From the NCBI GenBank assembly GCA_041191405.1, contig JBEEOW010000039.1, forward strand, positions 1 through 32,793: DNA of 32,793 bases. The letters run 5' to 3'. Source of the DNA: JBEEOW01 sp041191405. Lineage in GTDB: Bacteria; Bacteroidota; Bacteroidia; Cytophagales; UBA9547. The stretch's first letter is position 1; each line of letters opens with the position of its first letter. The notes under the pieces are model-generated. The model made no database searches. It saw only the letters and a program-made list of their open reading frames with translations, and was not told the DNA's origin. Of the stretch, positions 23,323 to 31,964 are shown in pieces. A program made the position numbers and the translations under genes.

Positions 23323-23363
23323 AAAATAAAAAATGCTTATAGTTTTAGCTATAAGCATTTTTT
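23323..23363 (-). terminator. Terminator-like stem overlapping the plsX stop
   Basis: AAAAAATGCTTATAG (23328-23342) pairs with CTATAAGCATTTTTT (23349-23363), with a 6-base loop. On the minus strand the upstream arm encodes the last plsX codons and the stop lies at the loop; TTTTTTATTTTGG follows the stem. It probably attenuates transcription into fabH. Confidence 0.7.
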
Positions 23364-24283
23364 ATTTTTTCTGTTATACCTGATTCAGCAACTTGATTTG
23401 ACATTTTAATCATATTACTAATAGCCAAGGCTGTAGATGAGCCATGTCCGATAATAACATTTCCGTTTACACCAAGTATTGGGCTTCCGCCTACTAGTTC
23501 CCAGTTAAATAGATCCAAGAAATCATCCTTATATCCTTTTGCTGTGAATATTGGGTAAAGTGATTCTGCCATTTTAAGAATGACATTACCAGCATAACCG
23601 TCACAAACGATTAGGTCAGCTTTATCTGTAAATATATCCCTACCCTCCACATTACCTGCGAAGTTAACTTTAGGGTTTTGTTTAATTAATTGGTGTGCTT
23701 GTTGAAGTAAGGCAGTACCTTTTTCTTCTTCTTCACCCAAGTTAAGTAAACCTACAGCTGGTTTTTCAATGCCAAATACATATTTCACATACAATGAGCC
23801 TATATGTGCAAATTGAGCCAATACTTCTGGCTTTACTTCTGCGTTAGCACCAACATCGAGTATGGTACCAAATCTTCCTGACACTTTGGGAATAAACCCT
23901 GCTATGCCAGGTCTTAGCACACCAGGAATAGCTTTAATAGTAAACATTGCAGCTACCAACATAGCTCCTGTATTTCCTGCAGAACAGAATGCATCAGCTT
24001 TGTTAGCTAACAACAATTTGTAACCGTTTACAATACTAGAATCTTGTTTTGCAGCCACAGCTTTCGCTGGATGTTCGGACATAGCAATAACCTCTGATGC
24101 GTGTGAAATTTCAAACGTATCAGCAGCTACTCCATGCTCCAAAAGCGCCTTTTCAATAATTGCTTTGTCTCCAACTAGAATAATTTCTACGTTAGAGCCA
24201 AGCGATTCTTTGGCTTGAAGGGCGCCTTCTATCACTACATTAGGGGCGTTATCGCCACCCATTGCATCAAGCGCAATCCTCAT
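23345..24283 (-). CDS. plsX: Phosphate acyltransferase PlsX
   Basis: PlsX makes acyl-phosphate from acyl-ACP and phosphate, feeding PlsY for the first acylation of glycerol-3-phosphate. The 312-residue length is normal. It starts MRIALDAMGGDNAPNVVIEG, the standard signature, and contains SVIAMSEHPAKA-like ASEVIAMSEHPAKAV, DAFCSAGNTGAML, GTILDVGANAEVKPE and DLIVCDGYAGNV. The gene starts 3 bases after rpmF, consistent with tight co-expression, and its stop codon is built into the following terminator-like stem. Confidence 0.97.
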   Translation of the reverse strand: MRIALDAMGGDNAPNVVIEGALQAKESLGSNVEIILVGDKAIIEKALLEHGVAADTFEISHASEVIAMSEHPAKAVAAKQDSSIVNGYKLLLANKADAFCSAGNTGAMLVAAMFTIKAIPGVLRPGIAGFIPKVSGRFGTILDVGANAEVKPEVLAQFAHIGSLYVKYVFGIEKPAVGLLNLGEEEEKGTALLQQAHQLIKQNPKVNFAGNVEGRDIFTDKADLIVCDGYAGNVILKMAESLYPIFTAKGYKDDFLDLFNWELVGGSPILGVNGNVIIGHGSSTALAISNMIKMSNQVAESGITEKIKNAYS

Positions 24284-24286
24284 TTA

Positions 24287-24478
24287 CTAAGCGACTACTT
24301 CTTTTTCAATTACAACTCTACCTTTGTAGTAAAGTTTTCCCTCGAACCAGTGTGCTCTGTGTGGAAGGTGTGCTTCACCTGTAGTTGGACAAACAGCATA
24401 GTTTTTCGCTTCTGCTTTGTAATGAGTTCTTCTTTTATCTCTTCTTGTTCTCGAGATCCTACTCTTTGGATGTGCCAT
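24287..24478 (-). CDS. rpmF: 50S ribosomal protein L32
   Basis: The 63-residue basic protein begins MAHPKSRISRTRRDKRRTHY, the conserved L32 N-terminus. The second half has VCPTTGEAHLPHRAHW with only one Cys, so the CxxC zinc knuckles of many L32 proteins are absent; a zinc-free form is common in Bacteroidota. It lies 12 bases after yceD and 3 bases before plsX, the widely conserved order that ties ribosome and lipid synthesis. Confidence 0.97.
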   Translation of the reverse strand: MAHPKSRISRTRRDKRRTHYKAEAKNYAVCPTTGEAHLPHRAHWFEGKLYYKGRVVIEKEVVA

Positions 24479-24490
24479 TTTAAAGGACGT

Positions 24491-25084
24491 TTATTTATTA
24501 TCGTTATTACTATTCTTCAATTTTAACAATGCCGCAAAACGAGGATCAACAGGTTCATCTATTGATTCTTCGTCAGTTGCTTGGTTGTCAGTATCTTCAT
24601 CATCCCATTCAGCGTCGTCAGAATATGCTAGCACAAATGATTGTTCATCATCTTCGCCTATCATTTCTTCTTCCTCCTTGTATCTAGGATGTAGTTTTTT
24701 ATATGGAATTAATACTACTACAAATTCATAAAGTAGTTGAGTTAAGTTGATACTTGATACACCAAATGGCAATACTTCAATATCATCCGACACAATCATG
24801 GCATCTTTACCAAATTTGTAGATGTAACGCTCGTTTGATTTTATTGGAAAATCAAATTCGTCTAAACTTCTATCACACTCTAGTCGAATACTTCCTTCTA
24901 GCTCAAAATCAAGCACCAACATGGTTTCAGATTTATCTAAAACTACAGTGGCTTTTACCTGCCCCGTTTGGGTTGGCGACTCTGGATATTGAGCAAACAA
25001 CTCCTCATCTATATCAAAGCTATACGTGTGCTTGCCATCGCTAAGCCCAAATACAGGAATTTCATATTGTTTTAAGTTATTCAC
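24491..25084 (-). CDS. yceD: YceD/DUF177 family protein
   Basis: DUF177 proteins are encoded just before rpmF in most bacteria; plant and bacterial members have been linked to 23S rRNA accumulation. The 197-residue protein contains the family core LDFELEGSIRLECDRSLDEF and PFGVSSINLTQLLYEFVVVL. The C-terminal tail (about 140-180) is very acidic (EDDEQ, DDAEWDDEDTD) and ends with DPRFAALLKLK, the usual closing motif. It is the first gene of the operon. The upstream 121-base gap is AT-rich, and I see only weak promoter-like matches. Confidence 0.9.
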   Translation of the reverse strand: MNNLKQYEIPVFGLSDGKHTYSFDIDEELFAQYPESPTQTGQVKATVVLDKSETMLVLDFELEGSIRLECDRSLDEFDFPIKSNERYIYKFGKDAMIVSDDIEVLPFGVSSINLTQLLYEFVVVLIPYKKLHPRYKEEEEMIGEDDEQSFVLAYSDDAEWDDEDTDNQATDEESIDEPVDPRFAALLKLKNSNNDNK

Positions 25085-25205
25085 AGTTTAATAGAAAATG
25101 AGGTGCAATTTAAATATAATTTTTGACAAATTGAAATAGTTTTATCTACTACAATATATAACTCATTATAAATCAGTAATAATTATTTTACATTATAATA
25201 ACATT

Positions 25206-26513
25206 TTAATCTCTTAGCATGTTATTAAGGGTTTTTCGGAGACTAAATAGTGCAAATCCGGCTAATAATAACACTACAGCAAAGCCTCCAAAGTATAAAA
25301 AATAGCCAACAGTTTCAATATAAGCACTCGTTACAGAACCTAAATAAAAACCTAATGCTATTGCACCTAACCATACGCCCATTAGAGTTGATTCGTATCC
25401 TTGAGGAGCTAATTTTGCTACCATACTCAATCCAATTGGAGACACAAATAACTCAGCAATAGTTAGTATTAAATAAAATACTACGAACATCCAAATTGGT
25501 AATGCTACATTACCTCCAACCAAATAACTACAGAATATCATTACAATAAATGCAATTGAGAGTATTATTGTTGAAAAACCAAATTTAATAATATTATCAG
25601 GATTTTTACCTTTATGCTCTAAATTTACCCAAATTCTAGATAAGGGTAACCCTAGAAAAATTATAAAAAATGAATTAAAATTTTGTACCCATGAAACTGG
25701 CATTTGCCAATTGAACATATTTAAGTCAGCATGTTTTTCGGCAAATAAAACTAAACTTGAACTTCCTTGCTCCCATGCCATCCAAAAAATTACTGTAAAA
25801 ATTGACATGATTGTGATATATAAAATTTTCTTTTTATCAAGAGGGGTTAAATGCGTTTTTGTTAGCTTGGTTTCCTCTTTCTTGATTGAATGAACATATT
25901 TTCGTAATTCAGTTTGTGCTAACAAAAATATAATAATTCCTATGCACATTCCGAGTCCTGCAATTCCAAAACCATAATGCCATCCTATTTTTTCGGCCAA
26001 GTAACCACAAGTTGCAATACCAAAAAAAGCTCCAACATTTACGCCCATATAAAAAATTGTAAATGCAGACTCTCTTAATTCGTTGAGATTATTTTCAGGT
26101 GAATATATTTCTCCAACTAATGCAGAAATGTTAGGTTTAAATAATCCATTACCCAAAACTAATAATCCTAAACCTAAATAAAAATAAAATAGACCAGTGA
26201 ATGCCAATGACAAATGCCCAAAAGCCATTAAAGAAGCCCCTATTAATATTGCCCAATATCTACCAAGCACTTTATCAGCAAGTAAACCACCAATGATTGG
26301 TGTTAAATAAACTAAGCCTTTATATGAGCCTGTAATTTGAGTTGCGGCTTCAACATTTAATCCTAGACCTCCTTTATCGATAGCAGCTTTCAGGTAAAGT
26401 AAAAGTATTGCTGACATACCATAATAACTAAACCTTTCCCACATTTCGGTGAGAAACAAGTAGATAAGAATTTTTGGATGTTTTGGTGTTTGAAGTTTAA
26501 TTGTAGTTGACAT
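25206..26513 (-). CDS. POT/PTR-family proton-dependent oligopeptide transporter
   Basis: This major-facilitator-type transporter imports di- or tripeptides with protons. The 435-residue protein has about 12 helices. The proton-coupling ExxERF motif is present as EMWERFSYYG (Glu23, Glu26, Arg27). FKPNISALVGEIY and FTIFYMGVNVGAFFG match the second and third family signatures. The length is at the short end for the family, with no extra C-terminal helices. It is divergent from the DEAD-box helicase gene, with 149 bases between the two start codons. A plausible minus-strand promoter is TTG then TATATTGG within that region. Confidence 0.93.
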   Translation of the reverse strand: MSTTIKLQTPKHPKILIYLFLTEMWERFSYYGMSAILLLYLKAAIDKGGLGLNVEAATQITGSYKGLVYLTPIIGGLLADKVLGRYWAILIGASLMAFGHLSLAFTGLFYFYLGLGLLVLGNGLFKPNISALVGEIYSPENNLNELRESAFTIFYMGVNVGAFFGIATCGYLAEKIGWHYGFGIAGLGMCIGIIIFLLAQTELRKYVHSIKKEETKLTKTHLTPLDKKKILYITIMSIFTVIFWMAWEQGSSSLVLFAEKHADLNMFNWQMPVSWVQNFNSFFIIFLGLPLSRIWVNLEHKGKNPDNIIKFGFSTIILSIAFIVMIFCSYLVGGNVALPIWMFVVFYLILTIAELFVSPIGLSMVAKLAPQGYESTLMGVWLGAIALGFYLGSVTSAYIETVGYFLYFGGFAVVLLLAGFALFSLRKTLNNMLRD

Positions 26514-26662
26514 TTGGGTATTCTAAATTGAAAATAATTGCCAATATATTTGTTCTATTTATCAATAAAAAGGAAAATGCCAATAATTATCCTTAACTTA
26601 GTGGCGGATTTTGCTATTCCGTGCAAAAATCCGGATATAAATTAAATACATTATCATCCTTT

Positions 26663-28444
26663 ATGAATACAGAAATCCTTTTTGAGGATCTTGCGATTTC
26701 AAAAGAAATCATCAAAGCGCTTGACGACATGGGCTTCAAAAGTCCATCACCTATTCAAGCAGAATCGATCCCAGTGTTATTGGAAGGCAAAGACGTAATT
26801 GGTCAAGCACAAACTGGTACTGGGAAGACGGCCGCATTTGGTATACCTCTTGTAAACAAAATCGACACATCAATTCGTGGTGTGCAGGGTCTTATTCTTT
26901 GTCCAACTCGTGAACTAGCTGTTCAAGTTAGCGAAGAAATTAAAAAAATAGCACGTCATGTGAAAGGCTTAAAAGTTCTTGCCATTTATGGTGGAGAATC
27001 TATTGAGCGTCAAATTCGTGGATTAGAAAACGGTGTACAAATTGTTGTGGGTACGCCAGGTAGGGTTATTGACCATATTGAAAGACGCACTTTATCATTA
27101 TCGAAAGTAGAAACTATTATTCTTGACGAGGCTGATGAAATGCTTAACATGGGTTTTGTTGACGATATTAGAGATATCTTAGAGAAAATTCCAGAAACCA
27201 GACAATCAGTATTTTTCTCGGCTACTATGCCTAGTGCAATATTAGATTTGACTAGGAAATTTATGAATGACCCAGTGATTGTTAAAATCACTCGTAAAGA
27301 AATATCTAACCCAAATATCAAACAAACTTACTACGAAACTCGCTCTGACCTTAAGGTTGAAGCAATGTGTAGGTTGATTGATTTCCACAACTTGAAGTTG
27401 ATGCTTGCTTTTTGTAACACCAAAAAGAAAGTGGACGAACTTGTGGAAGAGTTAATTGAACGTGGTTACTCAGCCGAAGGTATGCATGGAGATATGCGCC
27501 AAGGGCAAAGAAATATTGTAATGCAGAAATTCAGAAGTGGTTTGGTTAATATTTTAGTTGCTACTGATGTGGCCGCTAGAGGTATTGACGTGGACAATGT
27601 TGAAGCTGTATTTAACTATGACTTACCTCAAGACCAAGAATATTATGTTCACCGTATTGGTAGAACTGGTAGAGCGGGTAAAAATGGTTTATCATTCAGT
27701 TTTGTAACTCGTAGAGATAGTGGCATGTTGAGAGATATTGAAAGATATATCAAAAGTCCAATCGAAAAAGATACTTTACCTGATGTTAAATTATTAGAAA
27801 ATACTCGATTTGAGAGATTTGCAGCAAGTATTGCTGAACAAGTTACTCAACTTGATGGCAAAGGCAGATTCTCTGAATTATTAAACAAATTAGTTGCTGA
27901 TGGCCATGACGCTCAGTTAATTGCTGAGAGTTTAATGGAATTACACTTCGGTGGGCAGTTACGTCCTTACAAAGATGTTGAATTTGAAGACAGAAAAGTA
28001 AGAAGAGACGACGACAGAGGCGGAAGAGATAGAGACAGACGTTCATCAAGAGACCGTGATGACCGTGGAGGTAGAGATCGTGACCGTGGTGATAGAGCTC
28101 CTCGTGGCGATAGAGACCGTGACAGAAGTGCTCGTGGTGACAGACCTGAAAGAGGTGATAGAGCTGAAAGAGGTGACAGAAAACCTCCAAGAGCAGTAAA
28201 CCCTAATGATGCTCGTTTGTATATTTCAGTTGGTAGAAACCATAATGTACGTCCAGGTGATTTAGTTGGTGCTATTGCTAACGAAGCAGGAATTAAAGGA
28301 AGTGATATCGGTCAAATAGATATTTTTGACAGATTTTCATTTGTAAGTGTACCAAATGATGTTGCTAACCAAGTAATTAAAACGATGAACAACAATACTA
28401 TCAAAGGTATTCAAGTGAACGTTGAAATTTCTGGAAATAAATAA
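26663..28444 (+). CDS. DEAD-box RNA helicase with DbpA-type RNA-binding domain
   Basis: I start it at the ATG at 26663 (593 residues), where the family N-terminus MNTEILFEDLAI begins; an upstream in-frame ATG at 26621 adds 14 unconserved residues. The motifs in order are the Q motif (SPSPIQAESIP), Walker A AQTGTGKT, PTRELAVQ, GG, TPGRVIDH, DEAD, SAT, then LVATDVAARGIDV and HRIGRTGRAG. Residues about 450-525 are a low-complexity linker of Arg-Asp-Arg and Arg-Gly-Asp repeats. A C-terminal DbpA-like domain follows (RLYISVGRNHNVRPGDLVGA, GQIDIFDRFSFVSVP). It probably acts in ribosome assembly or RNA decay, like DeaD/CsdA. An imperfect hairpin (about 26603-26632) lies in the leader. Confidence 0.95.
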   Translation: MNTEILFEDLAISKEIIKALDDMGFKSPSPIQAESIPVLLEGKDVIGQAQTGTGKTAAFGIPLVNKIDTSIRGVQGLILCPTRELAVQVSEEIKKIARHVKGLKVLAIYGGESIERQIRGLENGVQIVVGTPGRVIDHIERRTLSLSKVETIILDEADEMLNMGFVDDIRDILEKIPETRQSVFFSATMPSAILDLTRKFMNDPVIVKITRKEISNPNIKQTYYETRSDLKVEAMCRLIDFHNLKLMLAFCNTKKKVDELVEELIERGYSAEGMHGDMRQGQRNIVMQKFRSGLVNILVATDVAARGIDVDNVEAVFNYDLPQDQEYYVHRIGRTGRAGKNGLSFSFVTRRDSGMLRDIERYIKSPIEKDTLPDVKLLENTRFERFAASIAEQVTQLDGKGRFSELLNKLVADGHDAQLIAESLMELHFGGQLRPYKDVEFEDRKVRRDDDRGGRDRDRRSSRDRDDRGGRDRDRGDRAPRGDRDRDRSARGDRPERGDRAERGDRKPPRAVNPNDARLYISVGRNHNVRPGDLVGAIANEAGIKGSDIGQIDIFDRFSFVSVPNDVANQVIKTMNNNTIKGIQVNVEISGNK

Positions 28445-28472
28445 GACTTAAGACTTAAGACTTAAGATTCTG
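28445..28472 (+). repeat. Heptanucleotide array, short
   Basis: Three exact GACTTAA units followed by GATTCTG, starting at the first base after the helicase stop codon. GACTTAA also occurs as a unit at 13614-13620. Confidence 0.75.
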
Positions 28473-28490
28473 CTATAATTTTGATACTAA

Positions 28491-28524
28491 AAAAGACTAC
28501 TCAGTGAGGGGTAGTCTTTTTTTT
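28491..28524 (+). terminator. Terminator after the DEAD-box helicase
   Basis: Stem AAAAGACTAC/GTAGTCTTTT (28491-28500 with 28511-28520), a 10-base loop with partial extra pairing, then a continuing T run to 28524. Confidence 0.88.
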
Positions 28525-28557
28525 GTGTGAAGAGAAATCTATTTATTCTAGCAATTA

Positions 28558-28578
28558 AAATTATTTTGAAAATAATTT
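28558..28578. promoter_or_regulatory. Near-perfect AT-rich palindrome upstream of the lipoprotein cluster
   Basis: AAATTATTTT-G-AAAATAATTT: 10-bp arms around a single central base, about 52 bases before the first gene of the cluster. It could be an operator; no regulator can be assigned from the sequence. Confidence 0.3.
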
Positions 28579-28629
28579 CATTTTTTTTGTAACATATATT
28601 CCTCCTCATGTCTTACACTGTTGAATCAA

Positions 28630-29616
28630 ATGAATATGAAAACAAAATACTATTTACTAATTATTATTTCGGCGTATTTTCTATTTGCGTGTAAAAAACA
28701 AGAACTCAATCCTGTTTTTGAAAATTTGCCAATTACACAGCAAAATATACAAGAATATGCTAATCCAAAATCTATAGAAATAACAGATTCAATCACTGGA
28801 GCTCATAGTATTATTCATATTGAATACAACAGTAACAAACTTGTAAGTAGAATTTATAATGAAATTAAAACACCTGCTTTAGATGAAGATAGCACCATAG
28901 AACAACTTATCACTTACGAAAACGGTTTGTATAAAAGTATAGAAACGAGGGTAAACTATATTTCTGCTATACAAAAAAACAATACATTAACTGAGAATTT
29001 CACCTACAAAAATGGAAGACCTTACAAATATAATTACAGATTACAAACTACTTCAAATGTTGATGTAAAAGAGTATAATTATTATGTTTTTGTTTCATTA
29101 GGTGGATTTGAATACATAACTAAAATCATGCTTAATGACACTACTGGTTTTGAAACCTACTTATGTATGAATCCCAAAGAAGACCAAAAGAATACTTATA
29201 ATTTAAACTATATACCAAGTACAAACTGGCAATATTATCATACATTTTCAAATTATAGTGGGTTTGAATTTTCTAAATATTTTCGTGCTGATACTACAAA
29301 ATCTGAAAGATGGATTGAAAACAAAACAATAAAGAAAATTCAATTCAACATCATGCCATTCCTTAAATTAGGTTTTAATGTATTTTTTAAAGAAAAAAAC
29401 ATCATTCGCAATTACCAAGAAGTATCAGACAATTATTTTCCTGATTATATAAAATATCAAACAAGTATTATGGTTACTGATTTGTACGAAAGAGACTCTT
29501 ACAAAACAATTCATTATCAAACAGATGCTTTAAATAGACCACTTGAAATGAAAACCTATTATTACAATGCTAACAAAATTTTATTGGAAGCTAAAAAGTA
29601 CAAATTTACTTATTAA
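28630..29616 (+). CDS. Hypothetical lipoprotein
   Basis: About 328 residues. The N-terminus is a lipoprotein signal: KTKYYLLIIISAYFLFACKK, with the lipobox LFAC just before the predicted lipidated Cys. The rest is rich in Tyr, Asn and Lys and appears beta-stranded, with repeated patterns such as TYENGLYKS and TYKNGRPYKYNY that recall YD-like or RHS-like strands. I cannot assign a family. Two closely spaced ATGs (28630 and 28636) are both possible. It lies 14 bases before the sigma factor gene and probably heads the cluster. It would be anchored in the inner or outer membrane on the periplasmic side or exposed. Confidence 0.75.
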   Translation: MNMKTKYYLLIIISAYFLFACKKQELNPVFENLPITQQNIQEYANPKSIEITDSITGAHSIIHIEYNSNKLVSRIYNEIKTPALDEDSTIEQLITYENGLYKSIETRVNYISAIQKNNTLTENFTYKNGRPYKYNYRLQTTSNVDVKEYNYYVFVSLGGFEYITKIMLNDTTGFETYLCMNPKEDQKNTYNLNYIPSTNWQYYHTFSNYSGFEFSKYFRADTTKSERWIENKTIKKIQFNIMPFLKLGFNVFFKEKNIIRNYQEVSDNYFPDYIKYQTSIMVTDLYERDSYKTIHYQTDALNRPLEMKTYYYNANKILLEAKKYKFTY

Positions 29617-29630
29617 CCAATACCCAAATT

Positions 29631-30110
29631 GTGAATACTAAAGAATTTAACATAGCGGTAAAGGAATACAGTAATAGATTAATTCGGTTTTCGGATAAAA
29701 TATTATTAAACACAAGTGTGGCTAAAGATATTGCCCAAGATTGCTTTATTAAATTATGGGAAAATAAAGACAATGTAGCGCCCGAAAGTGCAAAATCGTG
29801 GTTGTTTACTTGTGCTTACAGAATGTGTTTAAGATATATACAGAGTAATAAGCGTTTTACAGAAGAAGTTTCTCTTGAACACAATGCTTATGAAATGCCC
29901 AATCCTGATTTGAAAAAAATAGTGAAAGATGCACTTGATTTATTAAACGAAAATCAAAAAGCTATTTTGATGCTTAAAGATTATGAAGGCTATTCATACC
30001 AAGAAATTGGGGAAATATTACAATTGAATGAATCGCAAGTGAAGGTGTATTTGTTTAGAGCCAGACAAATTGTAAGAGAATATATTGTTGACTTAAAGCT
30101 TGTATTCTAA
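29631..30110 (+). CDS. ECF RNA polymerase sigma factor
   Basis: The 159-residue protein has sigma region 2 (about 10-75; DIAQDCFIKLWENKDN, then SWLFTCAYRMCLRYI) and region 4 (about 98-150; NENQKAILMLKDYEGYSYQE, IGEILQLNESQVKVYLFRAR). No region 1 or 3 is seen, as expected for the extracytoplasmic-function group. The start is GTG at 29631. Its stop TAA overlaps the anti-sigma ATG (TAATG), so translation is coupled and the stoichiometry probably matched. The regulon probably includes this cluster, by analogy with autoregulated ECF operons; no target promoter can be identified here. Confidence 0.93.
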   Translation: MNTKEFNIAVKEYSNRLIRFSDKILLNTSVAKDIAQDCFIKLWENKDNVAPESAKSWLFTCAYRMCLRYIQSNKRFTEEVSLEHNAYEMPNPDLKKIVKDALDLLNENQKAILMLKDYEGYSYQEIGEILQLNESQVKVYLFRARQIVREYIVDLKLVF

Positions 30111-30808
30111 TGAATTATATAAATAAACAAAATATTGAAGAATACATTTTTGATTATTACGAAGGTAATTTAAGTGATATTCAGAAAGCTGAAGTGATGT
30201 CATTCATTCACCAACATCAAGAATATGAAAGTTTATTTGCACAATGGGCAATGACTTACACACTCAAAGATGAAGAACCTGAAAAGTATGGTATGGAGCA
30301 TTCGTGGATGCGAAAAGAAACAAATAACTTTCAATGGAAAAAATGGACAACTGTTTTTGCAGTTGCAATAATTGGTATTTGGGGAATTTATAATTGGCAC
30401 ACAAATTTATCAAGCAAAAATGATAATCAGGTTATTAAACCAACATCTAGCAAAGAAGCTACAATAATTCCTCTAAATAAAGTAGCTAAAACTATTGACA
30501 ACAAAAAATTGAACATTATTAATAATAACAACACTGGTTTACAGAATAACATTGCAGAAGAAGCTGTAAATCTAACTGTTACTGATACTAAAGATTCAAT
30601 TGAAAACAATATTGTTTTACCAAAAACAATCATTGAAAATGAATCAAAAATAGCTACTGAATCAAAATTAAGTAGCACAGACTCAAGTGAAGCAAATACA
30701 TTTTCTAAAGAAGCAAAAGCTGAAAAAAAAGCTAAGAAAAAGAAAATTAAACTTCATCTGAACTTTAAGCAACACGATGAATTTAAACCTGTTAACGAAA
30801 ATTTTTAA
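30110..30808 (+). CDS. Membrane anti-sigma factor (candidate)
   Basis: This 232-residue protein has a cytoplasmic N-terminal part of about 75 residues (NIEEYIFDYYEGNLSDIQKA), typical in style of the sigma-binding region of Bacteroidota anti-sigma factors. One transmembrane helix follows (WTTVFAVAIIGIWGIYNW, about 78-95), then a low-complexity Asn/Ser/Thr/Glu-rich periplasmic region ending in a strongly basic stretch (KAEKKAKKKKIKLHLNF). No zinc-binding HxxxCxxC motif is evident, so it is not a classic ZAS protein. Identification rests on the overlap with the sigma gene and the topology. The next start lies one base after its stop. Confidence 0.78.
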   Translation: MNYINKQNIEEYIFDYYEGNLSDIQKAEVMSFIHQHQEYESLFAQWAMTYTLKDEEPEKYGMEHSWMRKETNNFQWKKWTTVFAVAIIGIWGIYNWHTNLSSKNDNQVIKPTSSKEATIIPLNKVAKTIDNKKLNIINNNNTGLQNNIAEEAVNLTVTDTKDSIENNIVLPKTIIENESKIATESKLSSTDSSEANTFSKEAKAEKKAKKKKIKLHLNFKQHDEFKPVNENF

Positions 30809-30809
30809 T

Positions 30810-31958
30810 ATGAAAAAGTTAGTAATAATTTGTTTAGTATTCTTGTTCCCATCTAGATTTTTGTTTGCACAAAATTTCTTTATTCTGCCAAACCAAACAC
30901 CAATGTTGATAAACGCAGGTATGGCGGGAAGTAGCAAATCAATACGTGCGAACATTGCATTTAATACATTCTCAAACAAACCAACGATTGCATATAATAA
31001 CACTTATGCCTCAATAGATGGTTATAGCAATAAACTAAATCTTGGGCTTGGCATTTATTACAGTTTAAATAATAATGCTAGTGGACAAATACATGATTCT
31101 GTATCAAAATTTATTGCTACTGAAAAATTACCACAATCTGTACTTAAAACATTTCAAAATCAATCGATTGGGATTTGTATTGCTAGAAAATTGATAAGTC
31201 CAAACCAAAAATATACACTTTCGCCAGCTATTGGTTTTGAATATTCTTGGTTCAATAATAAGAATATAAATGGATTTATAAGTAATAATGATACAAATTA
31301 TAGTACTGTGTACAATAAAACATGGACATTTGGTTATGATGATGCAGGTTATTATTTTACCAAAAACAAATCACAAACAACAGAATCAATATCTTATCTC
31401 ATAAGCAATCAAAATATACAAACTTATAAAATATCACCAGGTATTGTTTTCAATAGTAAAAACTTAATGCTTTCATATAAATTGAGCTATGCTGATAATA
31501 TCTCAAATCAAGAACTCGCTGTAAAGAATTATGTAATTAGCAATGAAAAAGACACTTTATTTGCTTCAAAATCAAACAGAAACAGGAGTTATAATTTGTC
31601 GCAACTAGCTTACGTTGGGTATAATTTTGAATTAGATAAAGTATCAAAACAATCAGTTACATTTTTAGGTGGTATTGGTTACAATTGGAATTCACACAAA
31701 TCGATTGAAAGTAATAACAATTTGATTTACAATCCATTTTATGGACTAAACAAAGAAGGAATAAATTATATACATACTTCTGTTCAGTATAAATATGTGC
31801 ATTGGATTTTCGGATATGCAGTAACCAATCAAAATAATTTTACCAAAAATGGAATTACTTTAGGTTTCCAAAATAAAAAGTATAGAACCTTTGCAAATAT
31901 TGGTTTATTAAACAAAAAACCAGTTACAGAAATTAGTTTACAATACCTTTTAAAATAA
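30810..31958 (+). CDS. PorP/SprF-like type IX secretion outer-membrane protein
   Basis: I start it at ATG 30810 (382 residues), which gives the signal peptide MKKLVIICLVFLFPSRFLFA; an upstream in-frame ATG at 30777 lies inside the anti-sigma gene. The N-terminal NFFILPNQTPMLINAGMAGS followed by YASIDGYSNKLNLGLGIYYS fits the PorP/SprF family pattern (a conserved Asn-Ala/Pro-Gly entry and then barrel strands). The rest is a series of amphipathic strands ending TEISLQYLL. PorP/SprF proteins help deliver type B T9SS cargo to the surface. It is cotranscribed with the sigma/anti-sigma pair and a downstream lipoprotein. The family call is good but not certain. Confidence 0.75.
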   Translation: MKKLVIICLVFLFPSRFLFAQNFFILPNQTPMLINAGMAGSSKSIRANIAFNTFSNKPTIAYNNTYASIDGYSNKLNLGLGIYYSLNNNASGQIHDSVSKFIATEKLPQSVLKTFQNQSIGICIARKLISPNQKYTLSPAIGFEYSWFNNKNINGFISNNDTNYSTVYNKTWTFGYDDAGYYFTKNKSQTTESISYLISNQNIQTYKISPGIVFNSKNLMLSYKLSYADNISNQELAVKNYVISNEKDTLFASKSNRNRSYNLSQLAYVGYNFELDKVSKQSVTFLGGIGYNWNSHKSIESNNNLIYNPFYGLNKEGINYIHTSVQYKYVHWIFGYAVTNQNNFTKNGITLGFQNKKYRTFANIGLLNKKPVTEISLQYLLK

Positions 31959-31964
31959 TTGATT

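Noticed and set aside
27843..28190. Antisense ORF across the helicase linker (115 codons)
   Set aside because: It is the complement of the repetitive Arg/Asp coding region and yields a His/Leu/Cys-rich product with no family likeness.
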